A DNA stretch of 64,000 nt, taken from positions 16,125,001 to 16,189,000 of the forward strand of contig NC_091972.1 of the NCBI RefSeq assembly GCF_036711975.1, in the 5' to 3' direction. The position numbers were made by a program, and so were the translations under genes. A model generated the notes under the pieces. It was given only the letters and a program-made list of their open reading frames with translations, ran no database searches and had not been told where the DNA came from. Shown piece by piece: positions 32,869 to 44,509 of the stretch. How positions within the stretch are numbered: the first letter of the stretch is position 1; the number at the start of each line of letters is the position of its first letter. The DNA comes from Onthophagus taurus. Taxonomy: Eukaryota > Arthropoda > Insecta > Coleoptera > Scarabaeidae.

Positions 32869-35800
32869 ACAGTCCTCAACAAAAGTATTAGTGTATACAT
32901 TGCAAAAATTTGTGATGTAAAATAAGATAAAAAATAAACTAAGAAACCTTTCTAAATCCTCATAAAATAGACTTTGCAAAATCAACGTATTAATTGCTAG
33001 AACCAGACTTTATACTAAGGATATACAATTCTGAACATTATGAAAGTGTACACTGCAAAAAATTACAACTGCTACATCAATTACGCTTATAGCTTTATTA
33101 ATTAGTTTCCATCAATTAAAATATCGTATCTGAAAAACCACTTAAGATAGAACAACGAAATTAACAGCATTTTAAAGCAAATTTAACACAGATTCAAAGT
33201 GCCATAAAAAATTTCTTAATTTCCATAAAAATAGTTGTTATTATTTCTAAAACCCAACTTGATATATTTGATTATTGCAAATATAAAAAAAAGAAATTTA
33301 AAGCATCGTATCTCAAGAACGAATTGAGGTATAACGATGATTTAGAAAACATTTTAAAGCAAATTTAATGAAGATTAAATGTACTACAAATGATTCCATA
33401 AATTTCATTGTTATGACTTTTTAGACCTAACTTAACACGTCACATATGTTTCAGATTTTAAGAATTCAAAGAATCGCATCTCAAGTAGGAATGGAGATTT
33501 AAAGGTAAAATAAAAGACGTTTTAAAACAAATTTAATGAAGATTTAATGCACCATAAATAATTTCTTATTTTCTTTTTTTATGATTTGTTAAATCAAACG
33601 CTGCATGTTTGATTGTAATAAATATGAAATATAAATTTTAAAAACCTGTATCTCAAGAATGAAAGGAGATATCATTATGAAATAAAGAACTTTTTAAAGC
33701 AAATTTGATGAAGATTAAATGTGCCATAAATAATTTCTTATTTTCCATAAACGTCGTTGTTATGATTTTTTAAATCCAACTCTGCATGTTTCATTGTTGT
33801 AGATAGGAAATATAAACTTTAAAAAATCGTATCTCAAGAACGAATTGAGATATCATCATGAAATAAACAGCAATTTAAAGCATATTTACATAGGCTTTTT
33901 CAAATCTTCAGATTTCAGAGTAATATTTTTTTTAATTCAACCTTGCATAACCATAAACATTAGTCATAGGGTAACAGTAATTTATCGTTGTGTATCTCAA
34001 AAACTAATTGAGATATCGTTATGAAATACAACGCAATTTAAAGCAAATTTATGTGGTTTTTAATATTTTAAAGATCACTTCTTGGAAACTTAAGATTTCA
34101 AAGTTATGACTTTTTGAACTTAACTTTGCATAATCTTAAACGTAAATGTTAGGATAATTAAAGTTGACGTATCTCAAAAACTAATTGAGATATCGTTATG
34201 AAATAGAAAGCAATTTAACGCAAATTTATTTAATATTTAACATTTTAAAGATCATTTCTTACAAACTTCACGTTTCAAAGTTACGACTTTTTGAACTCAA
34301 CCTTGTATAATATTAAACATAAATGTTAGGATAATTTATGTAGACGTATCTCAAAAACTAATTGAGATATCGTTATGAAATAAAAAGCAAATTAAAGCTA
34401 ATTTATTTAGTATTTAATATTTTAAAGATCTATTCTGGGAAACTCCAACTTTCGGAGTTATGAGTTTTTTAACGCAACCTTGCATAATCTCATATATAAA
34501 TGTTAGGTTAATTTATGTTGACGTATCTCAAAAACTAATTGAGATATCGTTATGATATAAAAAGCAATTTAAAGCAAATTTATTTAGTATTTGGTATTTT
34601 AAAGATCACTTCTTGGAAACTTAAGATTTCAACTTTATGACTTTTTGAACTCAACCTTGCATAATTTTAAACATAACTGTCAGGGTAATTAATCTTTACA
34701 TATCTCAAAAACTAATTGAGATATCGTTATGAAATAAAAAGCAAATTAAAGCTAATTTATTTAGTATTTAATATTTAGAACATCATTTCTTGGAAACGCC
34801 AAATTTCGGAGCTATGAATTTTTGAACGCAACCTTGAATAATCTTAAACATAAATGGTAGGGAAATTTATCTTTCGTATCTCAAAAACTAATTGAGATAT
34901 CGTTATGAAATAGAAAGCAATTTAAAGCAGATTTCTTTAGTATTTGATATTTTAAAGACAACTTCTTGGCAACTTAAGATTTCAAAGTTATGTCTTTTTA
35001 CACTCAACCTCGCATAATCTTAAACATAAATGTCAGGGTAATTAATCTTTACGTATCTCAAAAACTAATTGAGATATCGTTATGAAATAAAAAGCAGTTT
35101 AAAGCAAATTTATTTAGTATTTAATATTTTAAAGATCGTTTTTTAGAATCTTTAAACTTCGGAGTTATGATATTTTGAACCCAACCTTGCATAATCTTAA
35201 ACATAAATGTCAGGGTAATTAATCTTTACGTATCTCAAAAACTAATTGAGATATCGTTATGAAATAAAAAGCAAATTAAAGCTAATTTATTTAGTATTTA
35301 ATATTAAGAAGATCACTTCTTGGAAACGCCAAATTTCGGAGTTATGAATTTTTGAACGCAACCTTGAATAATCTTAAACATAAATGGTAGGGAAATTTAT
35401 CTTTCGTATCTCAAAAACTAATTGAGATATCGTTATGAAATAGAAAGCAATTTAAAGCACATTTATTTAGTATTTAATATTTTAAAGACAACTTCTTGGA
35501 AACTTAAGATTTCAAAGTTATGACTTTTTACACTCAACCTTGCATAATCTTAAACATAAATGTCAGGGTAATTAATCTTTACGTATCTCAAAAACTAATT
35601 GAGATATCGTTATGAAATAAAAAGCAAATTAAAGCTAATTTATTTAGTATTTAATATTTAGAAGATCATTTCTTGGAAACTCCAAATTTCGGAGTTATGA
35701 ATTTTTTAACGCAACCTTGAATAATTTTAAACATACATGTTAGGGAAATTTATCTTTACGTATCTCAAAAACTAATTGAGATATCGTTATGAAATAGAAA

Positions 35801-36515
35801 GCAATTTAAAGCACATTTATTTAGTATTTAATATTTTAAAGCCAACTTCTTGGAAACTTAAGATTTCAAAGTTATGACTTTTTACACTCAACCTTGCATA
35901 ATTTTAAACATAAATGTCAGGGTAATTAATCTTTACGTATCTCAAAAACTAATTGAGATATCGTTATGAAATAAAAAGCAAATTAAAGCTAATTTATTTG
36001 GTATTTAATATTTAGAAGATCATTTCTTGGAATCTCCAAATTTCGGAGTTATGAATTTTTTAACGCAACCTTGAATAATTTTAAACATAAATGTTAGGGA
36101 AATTTATCTTTACGTATCTCAAAAACTAATTGAGATATTGTTATGAAATAAAAAGCAAATTAAAGCTAATTTATTTGGTATTTAATATTTAGAAGATCAT
36201 TTCTTGGAAACTCCAAATTTCGGAGTTATGAATTTTTGAACGCAACCTTGAATAATCTTAAACATAAATGTAAGGGAAATTTATCTTTAGGTATCTCGAA
36301 AACTAATTGAGATATCGTTATGAAATAGAAAGCAATTTAAAGCACATTTATTTAGTATTTAATAAACACTTCTTCTGTGCAATTGGCCGGTCAAGATGGA
36401 TTTGCCAAACTGTATCAGAATAACAGTAAATATTGCAACAGCAAATTTTGTGTAAATTTAGCTACTAATTCAGGAGAAATTAGGCGTTTCCAAACTTTTG
36501 TTCCACTCTATATAA
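32869..36515 (-). mobile_element. Tc1-like non-autonomous element containing satellite A
   Basis: The left end TACAGTCCTCAACAAAAGTA has the wording of Tc1/mariner-superfamily termini, and the right end (AAACTTTTGTTCCACTCTA at about 36497-36515) is its imperfect inverse. Inside are four diverged units of satellite A (33100-33850), then about fourteen well-conserved units to 36370, marked by ATTGAGATATCGTTATGAAA every 177-178 bases. Orientation is opposite to the copy at 26.3-30.5 kb. There is no transposase. Calling the array and ends one element rests on the shared layout of both copies. Confidence 0.65.
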
Positions 36516-38311
36516 TATAAATGCTGAAAAACATTTATTTATTACTATGTTGTTTTTTTTTGACGGTTTTCGATTGAAATAAAAATTTGCGAGGAATTAA
36601 TAATTGAAAAGAGGATGTAAATAGGATTAAGATATCAATAACATATTTTTTAATGTACTCAGATTATTTTTTTGAGTTATATTTTTTTAAGTTTCATATC
36701 ACATTATATTACTCATCCATTTCAAGTGCTTACTCAATTTGTTTTATGTCGTATAAAATAACCAGATAAAAAAAATTCTTAGAAAATAGCAAAAAAAGTA
36801 TTCTACAAACATAATAATTATTTTAAATAACCTAAATACCCTTGATATAAAGTATACAAGTTTCCCCTTAAAGAAAATTTTTAAAAAACCGGTCCCATTT
36901 CTGTTCTTTTTACCCACTCTCCACTTAACGTTTCGCAACATTATTCGGCAACGGAACGAAAAGAATAAAAAAATGAACAAAGTAGAGATGGACTCTGAGA
37001 CTCCAAAATTGGCACGAAAGGGTCCTCCACTTGTTCACTTCTTGGCCAATTCCCCCGCTTCGTTTTCGTTAGCTCCTCTGATCGTCACAACGACCGTCGA
37101 GGATTTCTTTAAACACTTCTTGTGGACTTCCAGGCGCAGTCGAGCAAAATCAACTATCCAAACTAGTTAATAAAAAAAAATATATAAAACGTTACAAAAA
37201 GTTTGAAGAAATTTAAAAAAAGTTAAAATGATTGTAAAAGCAGTGCGTTTTCTTATTGGGGAAAGTGTTTGAAAAGTTAAAAATGAGATTTCTCAATTAA
37301 ACTGTAACATTTTCATTTAGTGGAGGAGTTAAAATTAATATTTTTTAATGATTTAGGTAAGTAAAAACTTTTTTATTTAATTTAAAATGAAACCAAAAAA
37401 AAAAAAAGAACAAGTTCGATATTGTTATTAAACATGCAAGCGATTTCGAAACGAAAATTAAGTTTAAAAAATATACAAAAAAGCTTTCTGACCAATTCGA
37501 AGCAGTTACAGATTATAACTGTACCAGTTTTAGCATACCAATTCATTCAATGATGATAACCCTCTCAACTCTTAAGATAAAAGGTTTCGTTCTACATCTC
37601 ATTCTCAATTTCTTAACATGCAACAAAGAATTTTTCATTTTCTTTTCCCAAAAATAAAAATAATAATTAAAATTATTATGAATAGTACGAATAATTTAAA
37701 TTATTTGCAAAACTCATATTCTTAAAGTCATATAATATAACAGTAAATATGTCTTGAGAAGGCATACAGATGCGGAAAAGTGTTTAAAACTATTAAAATA
37801 ATGTGTTACACGACTCGTATCGATCAATTACGATGTAACTCGCTTAAAATAAGAAGTGAAATTAACAAAATTAATCCAAATTAGTTTTAATTTAAAAAAA
37901 ATTGAATTAACATAACAATTTCTTTACAATGGAAACATCGCCAAAGGTTTCAAAAGAAAACATTGCTGTGTTTATTCCTTAGAATTGAGTATCAAAGTTC
38001 TATTCTTTAATAACTTAAAAAATTTACTACAAGAACCCCGACAACTGCTTGGCGTGCGATTTTAGCATGTCAATACTATATAACAATAGTATAAATAACT
38101 ATAATATGTTAGTACTCCTTTTTGTATAATTTCAACAGTGTTAAGTTTTAAAATCACGATTGGGGTCGCCTTTTAACTAATTCACAACACGATTTTATGA
38201 ACCTATTTAAATTAACCTAGAAAAAAAAATAAGTAAACGGAATGTGTTGAGTGTTTAATGTGAATAACAAAAATTAAGTACAAAAAAAGTACATGTATTA
38301 GTAGTTGTAAT
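36516..38311. other. Intergenic; one GC-rich island of unknown meaning
   Basis: Mostly AT-rich. At 36973-37170 base composition rises sharply. The plus strand has a 65-residue frame (MNKVEMDSETPKLARKGPPL and on). The minus strand has WIVDFARLRLEVHKKCLKKS, TVVVTIRGANENEAGELAKK, one TGA, then TSGGPFRANFGVSESISTLF in the same frame. The minus reading looks more protein-like and follows a possible acceptor TTAACTAG. I recognise neither product. Confidence 0.3.
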
Positions 38312-39199
38312 ATTGACAAGATTAATGACAGGGAATTTTGTTATATCATGTTTTGAAATCAATTTGTGTGAAGTTTGAACTTTCGCTATTCAAAACGTTA
38401 AAATTCAGTGTTTATAATTATACATAGGGTAAACAATGAGAGTTATTGAACAATACGTTTCTAATCTCAAATGTATAATATGGATATATAATGTCAAATA
38501 TGTAGTGGATAGAGTGGACATTTTAACTGAAAAGGAAGAAATTTGTTTATTATATTGGATAAAGGAGATCGCTATACAGGTTTTGCTAGAAATAAAGAGA
38601 ATATGATCGTTTAACAAGCAAATGATAATATTCAAATTGAATCAAATTCTGATCACTACCAAAATACAAGAGTGCATACAATTGCAAATGTTGCTATAAA
38701 CCCACATGGTTTTTTGTCAAAAGAATTAGCCGATCTTGATTATCTTACTACTATGATTATCGCAAAAATTTCAGAAAATGTATGATTAAAAGACAGTATT
38801 AGAGATAGAAACAGAATGACAAAAAGAATAGAGCTTAATGAGAAAATGAAGACGATAATCACAATAAAAGATACTAAAGTGAACTACTTTGTTTGCGGCA
38901 AAACGTTTCAAAATAAAACTATCTTGAAATGTGAAAAAATATAAACATAGCTTCCATAAGAAATGTGTTCCAAAAGGAAGGCGACAAAATACAGTTGGCA
39001 GAATTGTATGGTTTAACCTAAGTGATTGAAATAAAATAAAATAAGAATTTCTTAATTTCAACAATTTAGGTACTAAAAGTAAATTACGGAAAAAATACCA
39101 CTGTCACTAGAACTAACACAATTCACCAGAACAAGAAGCATTCAGACATGTTGCATTTTATGTTAGACAAAGTAAGTTTCTGTTGGTATTATCTACTAT

Positions 39200-39690
39200 C
39201 GGCGCCAAAACTCAAGGCCCCTCACTTTATAGATCGATATCTTCGCAACCGCTAAATAAAAAAAAACGCGGAATTGACTAAAATGTGTCAAATAATTACG
39301 TTTGTCGATTCACGTTATCATTTTTTCAAAGTTATGTCTCTCTAATTTTGTTGGAGCTATTTAAGCGAATTATAAATAGAATAAGTTAAAAAGAAACAGA
39401 AATAAGCCATCCGGGGACAGGAGGGTTCTGTCCCATCAGAAAAGATGGTCGTGGTGTGTGGTCCAGACACAGGACGTCGCGCCTATATTTTTTTATGTAG
39501 GTAAGATAAAGGCGCGACGTACTGTTTGGAATGCATCATCTTTCCCGATTGGACGGAACCCCTCTCTCCACGCAGGGTTTATTTCTGTTTCTGTTTAATT
39601 TATAATTCATTTAAATCGCTATAAAAAAATTAGAGAGATATATTTTAGTCTCGCGATGAAGTTCACCCAGCCTGATGTTTGAACATGGTA
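39200..39690. repeat. Large imperfect palindrome (foldback MITE)
   Basis: The arms converge on GTCGCGCCTATATTT / TAAAGGCGCGAC at 39477-39518. Outward pairs include AGAAACAGAAATAA with TTATTTCTGTTTCT, AATTATAAAT with ATTTATAATT, and GTCTCTCTAATTTT with AAAATTAGAGAGAT. It could fold into a hairpin of about 200 base pairs. Non-coding. Confidence 0.75.
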
Positions 39691-39699
39691 CCTGTTCAA

Positions 39700-39985
39700 A
39701 ATTAAAATTTTTTCGTCTGATAGCTTTTGAGAAAAAATATCGCAATCCGGCCATTTTTTTGACCAAATATCCGACTTTGGCCGAATATTAAAAACCTATT
39801 ACCTATTACTCCACCATTCACAGAAATTAGTATCTCTTTTAGGTTTTGGACACTGCAGATAATAATCAAGTTCAACCCCAATAGGACTTTCTTCATTGAA
39901 TACAACTTTATTTATATCAGGTTTATTAGCAACCTCATTGTAACACTTCCAATACGATATATAAAATCTCTTGTTACTGTTTCGT
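39700..39985 (-). pseudogene. hAT-type transposase C-terminal remnant, second copy
   Basis: The minus strand reads ETVTRDFIY, DINKVVFNEESPIGVELDYY and LQCPKPKRDTNFCEWWSN, then continues open for a further 40 residues. It matches 480-770 base for base over long stretches. The WW motif after a 'V-LDYYL' segment supports the hAT dimerisation region. It lies at the end of the satellite B array in the same relative orientation as the first copy. Confidence 0.6.
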
Positions 39986-41880
39986 CTAGTTTTGAAAAAT
40001 CGCTTTTAGTTTTTGAGAAATAAATTTTTGAAATGATCCACAATTTTTTCGAATTTTGCAATTTTCGCCAATTAAGTTTTAAAAATTCGTATAAAATCGA
40101 TTTCTTGAAATATGAGTATGAAAATTTCTCAAAATGTTAATAAGAGTGTCTTCTTTAAAATGAACCAACCCGTTTTGAAAAATAACTTTTAGTTTTTGAG
40201 AAAACAATATTTGAAGTTTTGATACAATTTTCAGCGATAACTTGCAAAATACGCTATAAAATTCATTTCTTGAAGGATCGTTATGGAAATATCACTTATT
40301 ATTAATTAAAGTATCCTCTTTTTAATGCAACAAGCCGTTTTGAAAAATCGCTTTTAGTTTTTGAGAAATAAATTTTTGAAATAATCGACAATTTTTTCGA
40401 ATATTGCAATTTTCGACGATTAAGTTTTAAAAATTCATATAAAATCGTTTTCTTGAAATATGAGTATGAAAATTTCTTAATGTGTTAATAAAAGTGTCCT
40501 CTTTTCAATGAACCAACACGTTTTGAAAAATAACTTTTAGTTTTTGAGAAAATAATATTTGAAGTTTTGATAAAATATTCAATTTTCATTGATAATTTTC
40601 AAAATTCGTTATAAAATTCATTTCTTGAAGATCCTTCTGGAAATATCACCAATTATTAATTAAAGTATCCTCTCTTTAATGCAACAAGCCGTTTTGAAAA
40701 ATCGCTTTTAGTTTTTGAGAAATAAATTTTTGAAATAATCGACAATTTCTTCGAATATTGCAATTTTTGACGATTAAGTTTTAAAAATTCTTATAAAATC
40801 GATTTTTTGGAATATGAGTATGAAAATGTCCCAAAATATTAATAAAAGTGTCTTCTTTCCAATGAACCAACCCGTTTTGAAAAATAGCTTTTAGTTTTTG
40901 AGGAAACAATATTTGAAGATCAGATAAAATTTTCAATGTTGCAATTTACATCGATAATTTTCAAAATTCGCTATAAAATTCATTTCTTGAAGGATCTTTG
41001 TGGAAATATCACCAATTATTAATTAAAGTATCCTCTTTTTAATGCAACAAGCCGTTTTGAAAAATCGCTTTTAGTTTTTGAGAAATACATTTTTGAAGTG
41101 ATCGAAAATTGGTTCGAATTTTGCAATTTGCGCCGATTAAGTTTTAAAAATTCGTATAAAATCCATTTCTTGGAATATGAGTATGAAAATTTCCCAAAGT
41201 GTTAATAAGTGTGTCTTCTTTCCAATGAACCAACCCGTTTTGAAAAATAGCTTTCAGTTTTTAAGAAAACAATATTTGAAGTTTTAATAAAAGTTTCGAT
41301 GTTGCAATTTTTATCGATAACTTGCAAAATTCGCTATAAAATTCATTTCTTGAAAGGATTCTTGTGGAAATATCACCGATTAATAATTAAAGTATCCTCT
41401 TTTTAATGCAACAAGCCGTTTTGAAAAATCGCTTTTAGTTTTTGAGAAATACATTTTTGAAGTGATCGAAAATTGGTTCGAATTTTGCAATTTGCGCCGA
41501 TTAAGTTTTAAAAATTCGTATAAAATCCATTTCTTGGAATATGAGTATGAAAATTTCCCAAAGTGTTAATAAGTGTGTCTTATTTCCAATGACCCAACTC
41601 GTTTTGAAAAATAGCTTTCAGTTTTTAAGAAAACAATATTTGAAGTTTTAATAAAATTTTCGATGTTGCAATTTTTATCGATAACTTGCAAAATTCGCTA
41701 TAAAATTCATTTCTTAAAGGATTCTTGTGGAAATATCACCGATTAATAATTAAAGTATCCTCTTTTTAATGCAACAAGCCGTTTTGAAAAATCGCTTTTA
41801 GTTTTTGAGAAATAAATTTTTTAAATGATCACAATTTTTTCGAATTTTGCAATTTTTGCCGATTAAGTTTTAAGTATGAT
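39986..41880 (+). repeat. Satellite B array (about 350-365-bp dimeric units)
   Basis: Five to six units; CGCTTTTAGTTTTTGAGAAA recurs at 40001, 40349, 40703, 41066, 41430 and 41793, giving spacings of 348, 354, 363, 364 and 363. Each unit has two related halves, the second with ATAACTTTTAGTTTTTGAGA or ATAGCTTTCAGTTTTTAAGA. The last two units are nearly identical, indicating recent amplification at that end. Confidence 0.95.
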
Positions 41881-42209
41881 ATTTTGATACTTAGAATAAA
41901 CACATAAAATTAAACATAAGTTTAATATTGAATATTAGATCTAGAACTCGATATAATAATTTCTGTTGGTATTATCTAGAATCATTACAAAATTCATGTT
42001 GTCTGTTTAAACGTCAATGTGTCAAATTTATTTTAAAACATGATATAACAAAATTCCCTATTAATCTTGTCAATTGTTACCAACTTTTAACAAATTGACA
42101 GGTATTATAGAAAAAAGGAGGATAAACTTATATTATTGAATTCAAAATATCTAGTGATTCTTAAATTTATTTATATGATGGATATTATGGTACATAGAAT
42201 AGATACACA

Positions 42210-42350
42210 AAGATAAAATTAGGTTTAATATTGGGACTAGAGAAGAATAATAGTGAACACTAGATCTAGAACTAGAAACATTTGCCGTACGTCTCTTAAG
42301 AGAGCTAAACTTAAATGTTTCTAGTTCTGGGGTTTTACTTTTAGTTCAAT
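42210..42350. repeat. Single palindrome module beside satellite B
   Basis: Carries AACACTAGATCTAGAACTAG, GAAACATTTGCCGTACGTCT and AAATGTTTCTAGTTCTGG. It is a degenerate copy of the module. Smaller fragments of the module are at 39090-39170 and 41930-41990. The MULE-like foldback at 42361 landed in its continuation. Confidence 0.7.
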
Positions 42351-42360
42351 TAAAATATAC

Positions 42361-42846
42361 ACCGGCGAGACGATAGCAACAAACCGCCCAGCAACAAACT
42401 TTTTCCTTTATATTTCCACCTACTTCTAGGGCCCATATCTTCGTTATCTAGAAAGATAGCGAAAAACTAAGCACACGGTTGGAAAGCTTGGTCTCTCCTT
42501 GGTCTGACAGACGCCGACAGATATTGACGGACGAAAACTCGGAATAAGATAGTCTAAGACCAGCTCTTTCCGAATATGTAAACCATTTATTAAATTTCCA
42601 TCTGGTAACGACTGCACAAGGCCGTGAAGTTTGGTAATTTTGAGGTACATTGAATGCAGCGCGACGTTTTTTATTTTTTCTTGCTCTTATTATACGGTTT
42701 AAGATAGAGAAAAGACCAAGCTTTTCAACCATGTGCTTAGTTTTGCGCTATCTTTCTAAATAACAAAGATATGGGCCCTAGAAGTAGGTGGAAATATAAA
42801 GGAAAAAGTTTGTTGCTGGGCGGTTTGTTGCTATCGTCTCGTCGGT
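42361..42846. mobile_element. Foldback element with 9-bp target duplication (Mutator-like size)
   Basis: A 486-base insertion with inverted ends of about 135 bases (ACCGGCGAGACGATAGCAAC; the right end reverse-complements to ACCGACGAGACGATAGCAAC). An exact 9-base direct repeat AAAATATAC (42352-42360 and 42847-42855) flanks it. The duplication length fits Mutator-like elements. Non-coding; the short open frames across it are shadows. Confidence 0.88.
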
Positions 42847-42855
42847 AAAATATAC

Positions 42856-43108
42856 AACAATCTAGCGTTGGATAACAATTAAAAGTATTTTATTTATACA
42901 TTGTATAGACACCTCGGGGAATACCCTGTGTAATCTATGACCACTAACATTTATATTTAAATATATCGATGTATTAAAGTAAAAATAATTTGTCCGTTAT
43001 ATCAAAGTTTTACTGTAATTGAATTTCTAATCATTTTAATTCCTTTTTATTAAGTATATAATTTCTTTTTATTTTCTAGAAATAACAGAAAAAAACTTAT
43101 CAAATGCA
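42856..43108 (+). promoter_or_regulatory. Upstream region and 5' UTR of the DM4/DM12 gene
   Basis: A TTTTCTAG acceptor-like site ends at 43079, so the ATG exon may start at 43080 after an upstream non-coding exon that I cannot place. AT-rich otherwise. Confidence 0.35.
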
Positions 43109-44073
43109 ATGAAGGTATATTTACGTCGAAAAAGAAAACCGGACCTAATTTCACTGATCGCACTCCTTTTACTTGCTTCATCAAGTTCGCAGGCTGCAGA
43201 AACGACATCGAATTCACGACAAAAAAGGATTTTGTGGGTGACTTCCGATGGTCGTTTAGCTTTACCGCCGGGTACCACTTTAGTCGTTGGACCTTCCCTT
43301 TCGATGCCGTTCGTTCGATATCCTCCGGAAGGTTTTCACAGTAATCTAACGATAAGCTTACCATTTACAAGTAAAAAATAGAAAACACAAAAATTTCATT
43401 TTGATTAATTTTGTTTAAATTTTTTAGTTGATTTTGATAAATTGGGTTTAACTGATAATGAAAATCCTTACGGCGTATTGCCGCCATTATTGGCACGATC
43501 GATGGGTAATTCAGTCGCCGATCTACTTGGAAATTACATAGAAAGTATGCTAGACCATAAAAAGAAGCGCAGGCAGAAGAGAGAAAACATGCCCAAATTG
43601 TCTGAAAAACACTTGGATGCGTTTCATGGCGGTGAAAGAGCCATACTGTATATGGTAGTTCAAGATTTTTTGGAAAATTTTGGTTTGGATGGAAAAGCAT
43701 GTTTATTAAGAGCTATTTGCGAAATTCACGCTCATCCGTTAAGAAATTTCGGATTATTCGGAGAATTTTTTAAATTATTTTTAACGTAAGGAATTGTGCC
43801 ATTTTCAAACAATTCATTTTAAACGATTCTTAAATTTTCAGAGCTAGTAAATCGCCATATTCGCATTTACTCAACGAATATGTTGAAGCGGAAAAATCTG
43901 GAAGAGGAACTAAAGACAGTCCAGGAGAATGTTGGCCGTACTTAAAAGATTGTCCTAAATCGTTATTTTTACCGAAACACAATAAATATTCAGAGGAATT
44001 AGACGAAAACGATAATGAAATTGATGATGGGGAACATTCAGTTACCTACAAAGCAGACACATTAAAAATGTAA
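43109..44073 (+). CDS. Secreted DM4/DM12 family protein
   Basis: Three exons: 43109-43370, 43428-43785 and 43842-44073, with introns of 57 and 56 bases (phases 1 and 2), giving 283 residues. The N-terminus has a basic start and hydrophobic core (LISLIALLLLASSSSQAAET), read as a signal peptide. A segment like WVTSDGRLALPPGTTLVVGP follows, and then a basic KKKRRQKRE stretch that could be a processing site. The C-terminal domain has the family's conserved cysteines (GKACLLRAICEIHAHPLRNF, then GECWPYLKDCP). DM4/DM12 proteins are arthropod-specific, small and of unknown function, often occurring in gene families. No sign of damage. An acidic tail closes the protein. Confidence 0.92.
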
Positions 44074-44509
44074 TTAAGAAAAAACATGTATTAGAAAATA
44101 CAAAGAAACAATTTATTATTATTTAAAAAATTAGATAACCATTAAGTGTATATAAAATATCGATTTTATTAAGCAAACAAAACGGGTGTAGATTTATTTA
44201 TATGGATGAGAGATGAAATAGTCTTTTAATTAAAAATTTATTATAAATGTATAATTTATTTTATAGAGTAGTATTTATTTATTGATAAAAAAAATAAGAG
44301 GCATTTTTTTATTGCTCAATTATAACGGGAATTTCATATAATTCGCAATATATGAATGTAGTAACCATAGTTACGAAACTACTGTGTACTTGCACTATGT
44401 ACTTGTACTAATATGTACTTGTACTTCACATAAAATGCAACATAGCTTAATAGTACAGGCAATGGGTAGTTTTGCAAAGGAAAAGTTTTGCTTGGAAAAA
44501 GACATCCTT
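44074..44509. other. Downstream of the DM4/DM12 gene
   Basis: Likely 3' UTR and AT-rich spacer. GTACTTGCACTATGTACTTG and its neighbours form a short direct repeat near 44383-44425. No gene. Confidence 0.4.

Larger units (their letters stand above)
38312..42075. mobile_element. 3.8-kb inverted-repeat-bounded region containing satellite B and a hAT relic
   Basis: The left end (ATTGACAAGATTAATGACAG, then GGAATTTTGTTATATCATGT) recurs reverse-complemented at 42037-42075. Between these arms lie a foldback (39200-39690), the hAT relic, the satellite B array and fragments of the palindrome module. Whether the arms are true transposon ends is inference. I see no target duplication. Confidence 0.5.
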
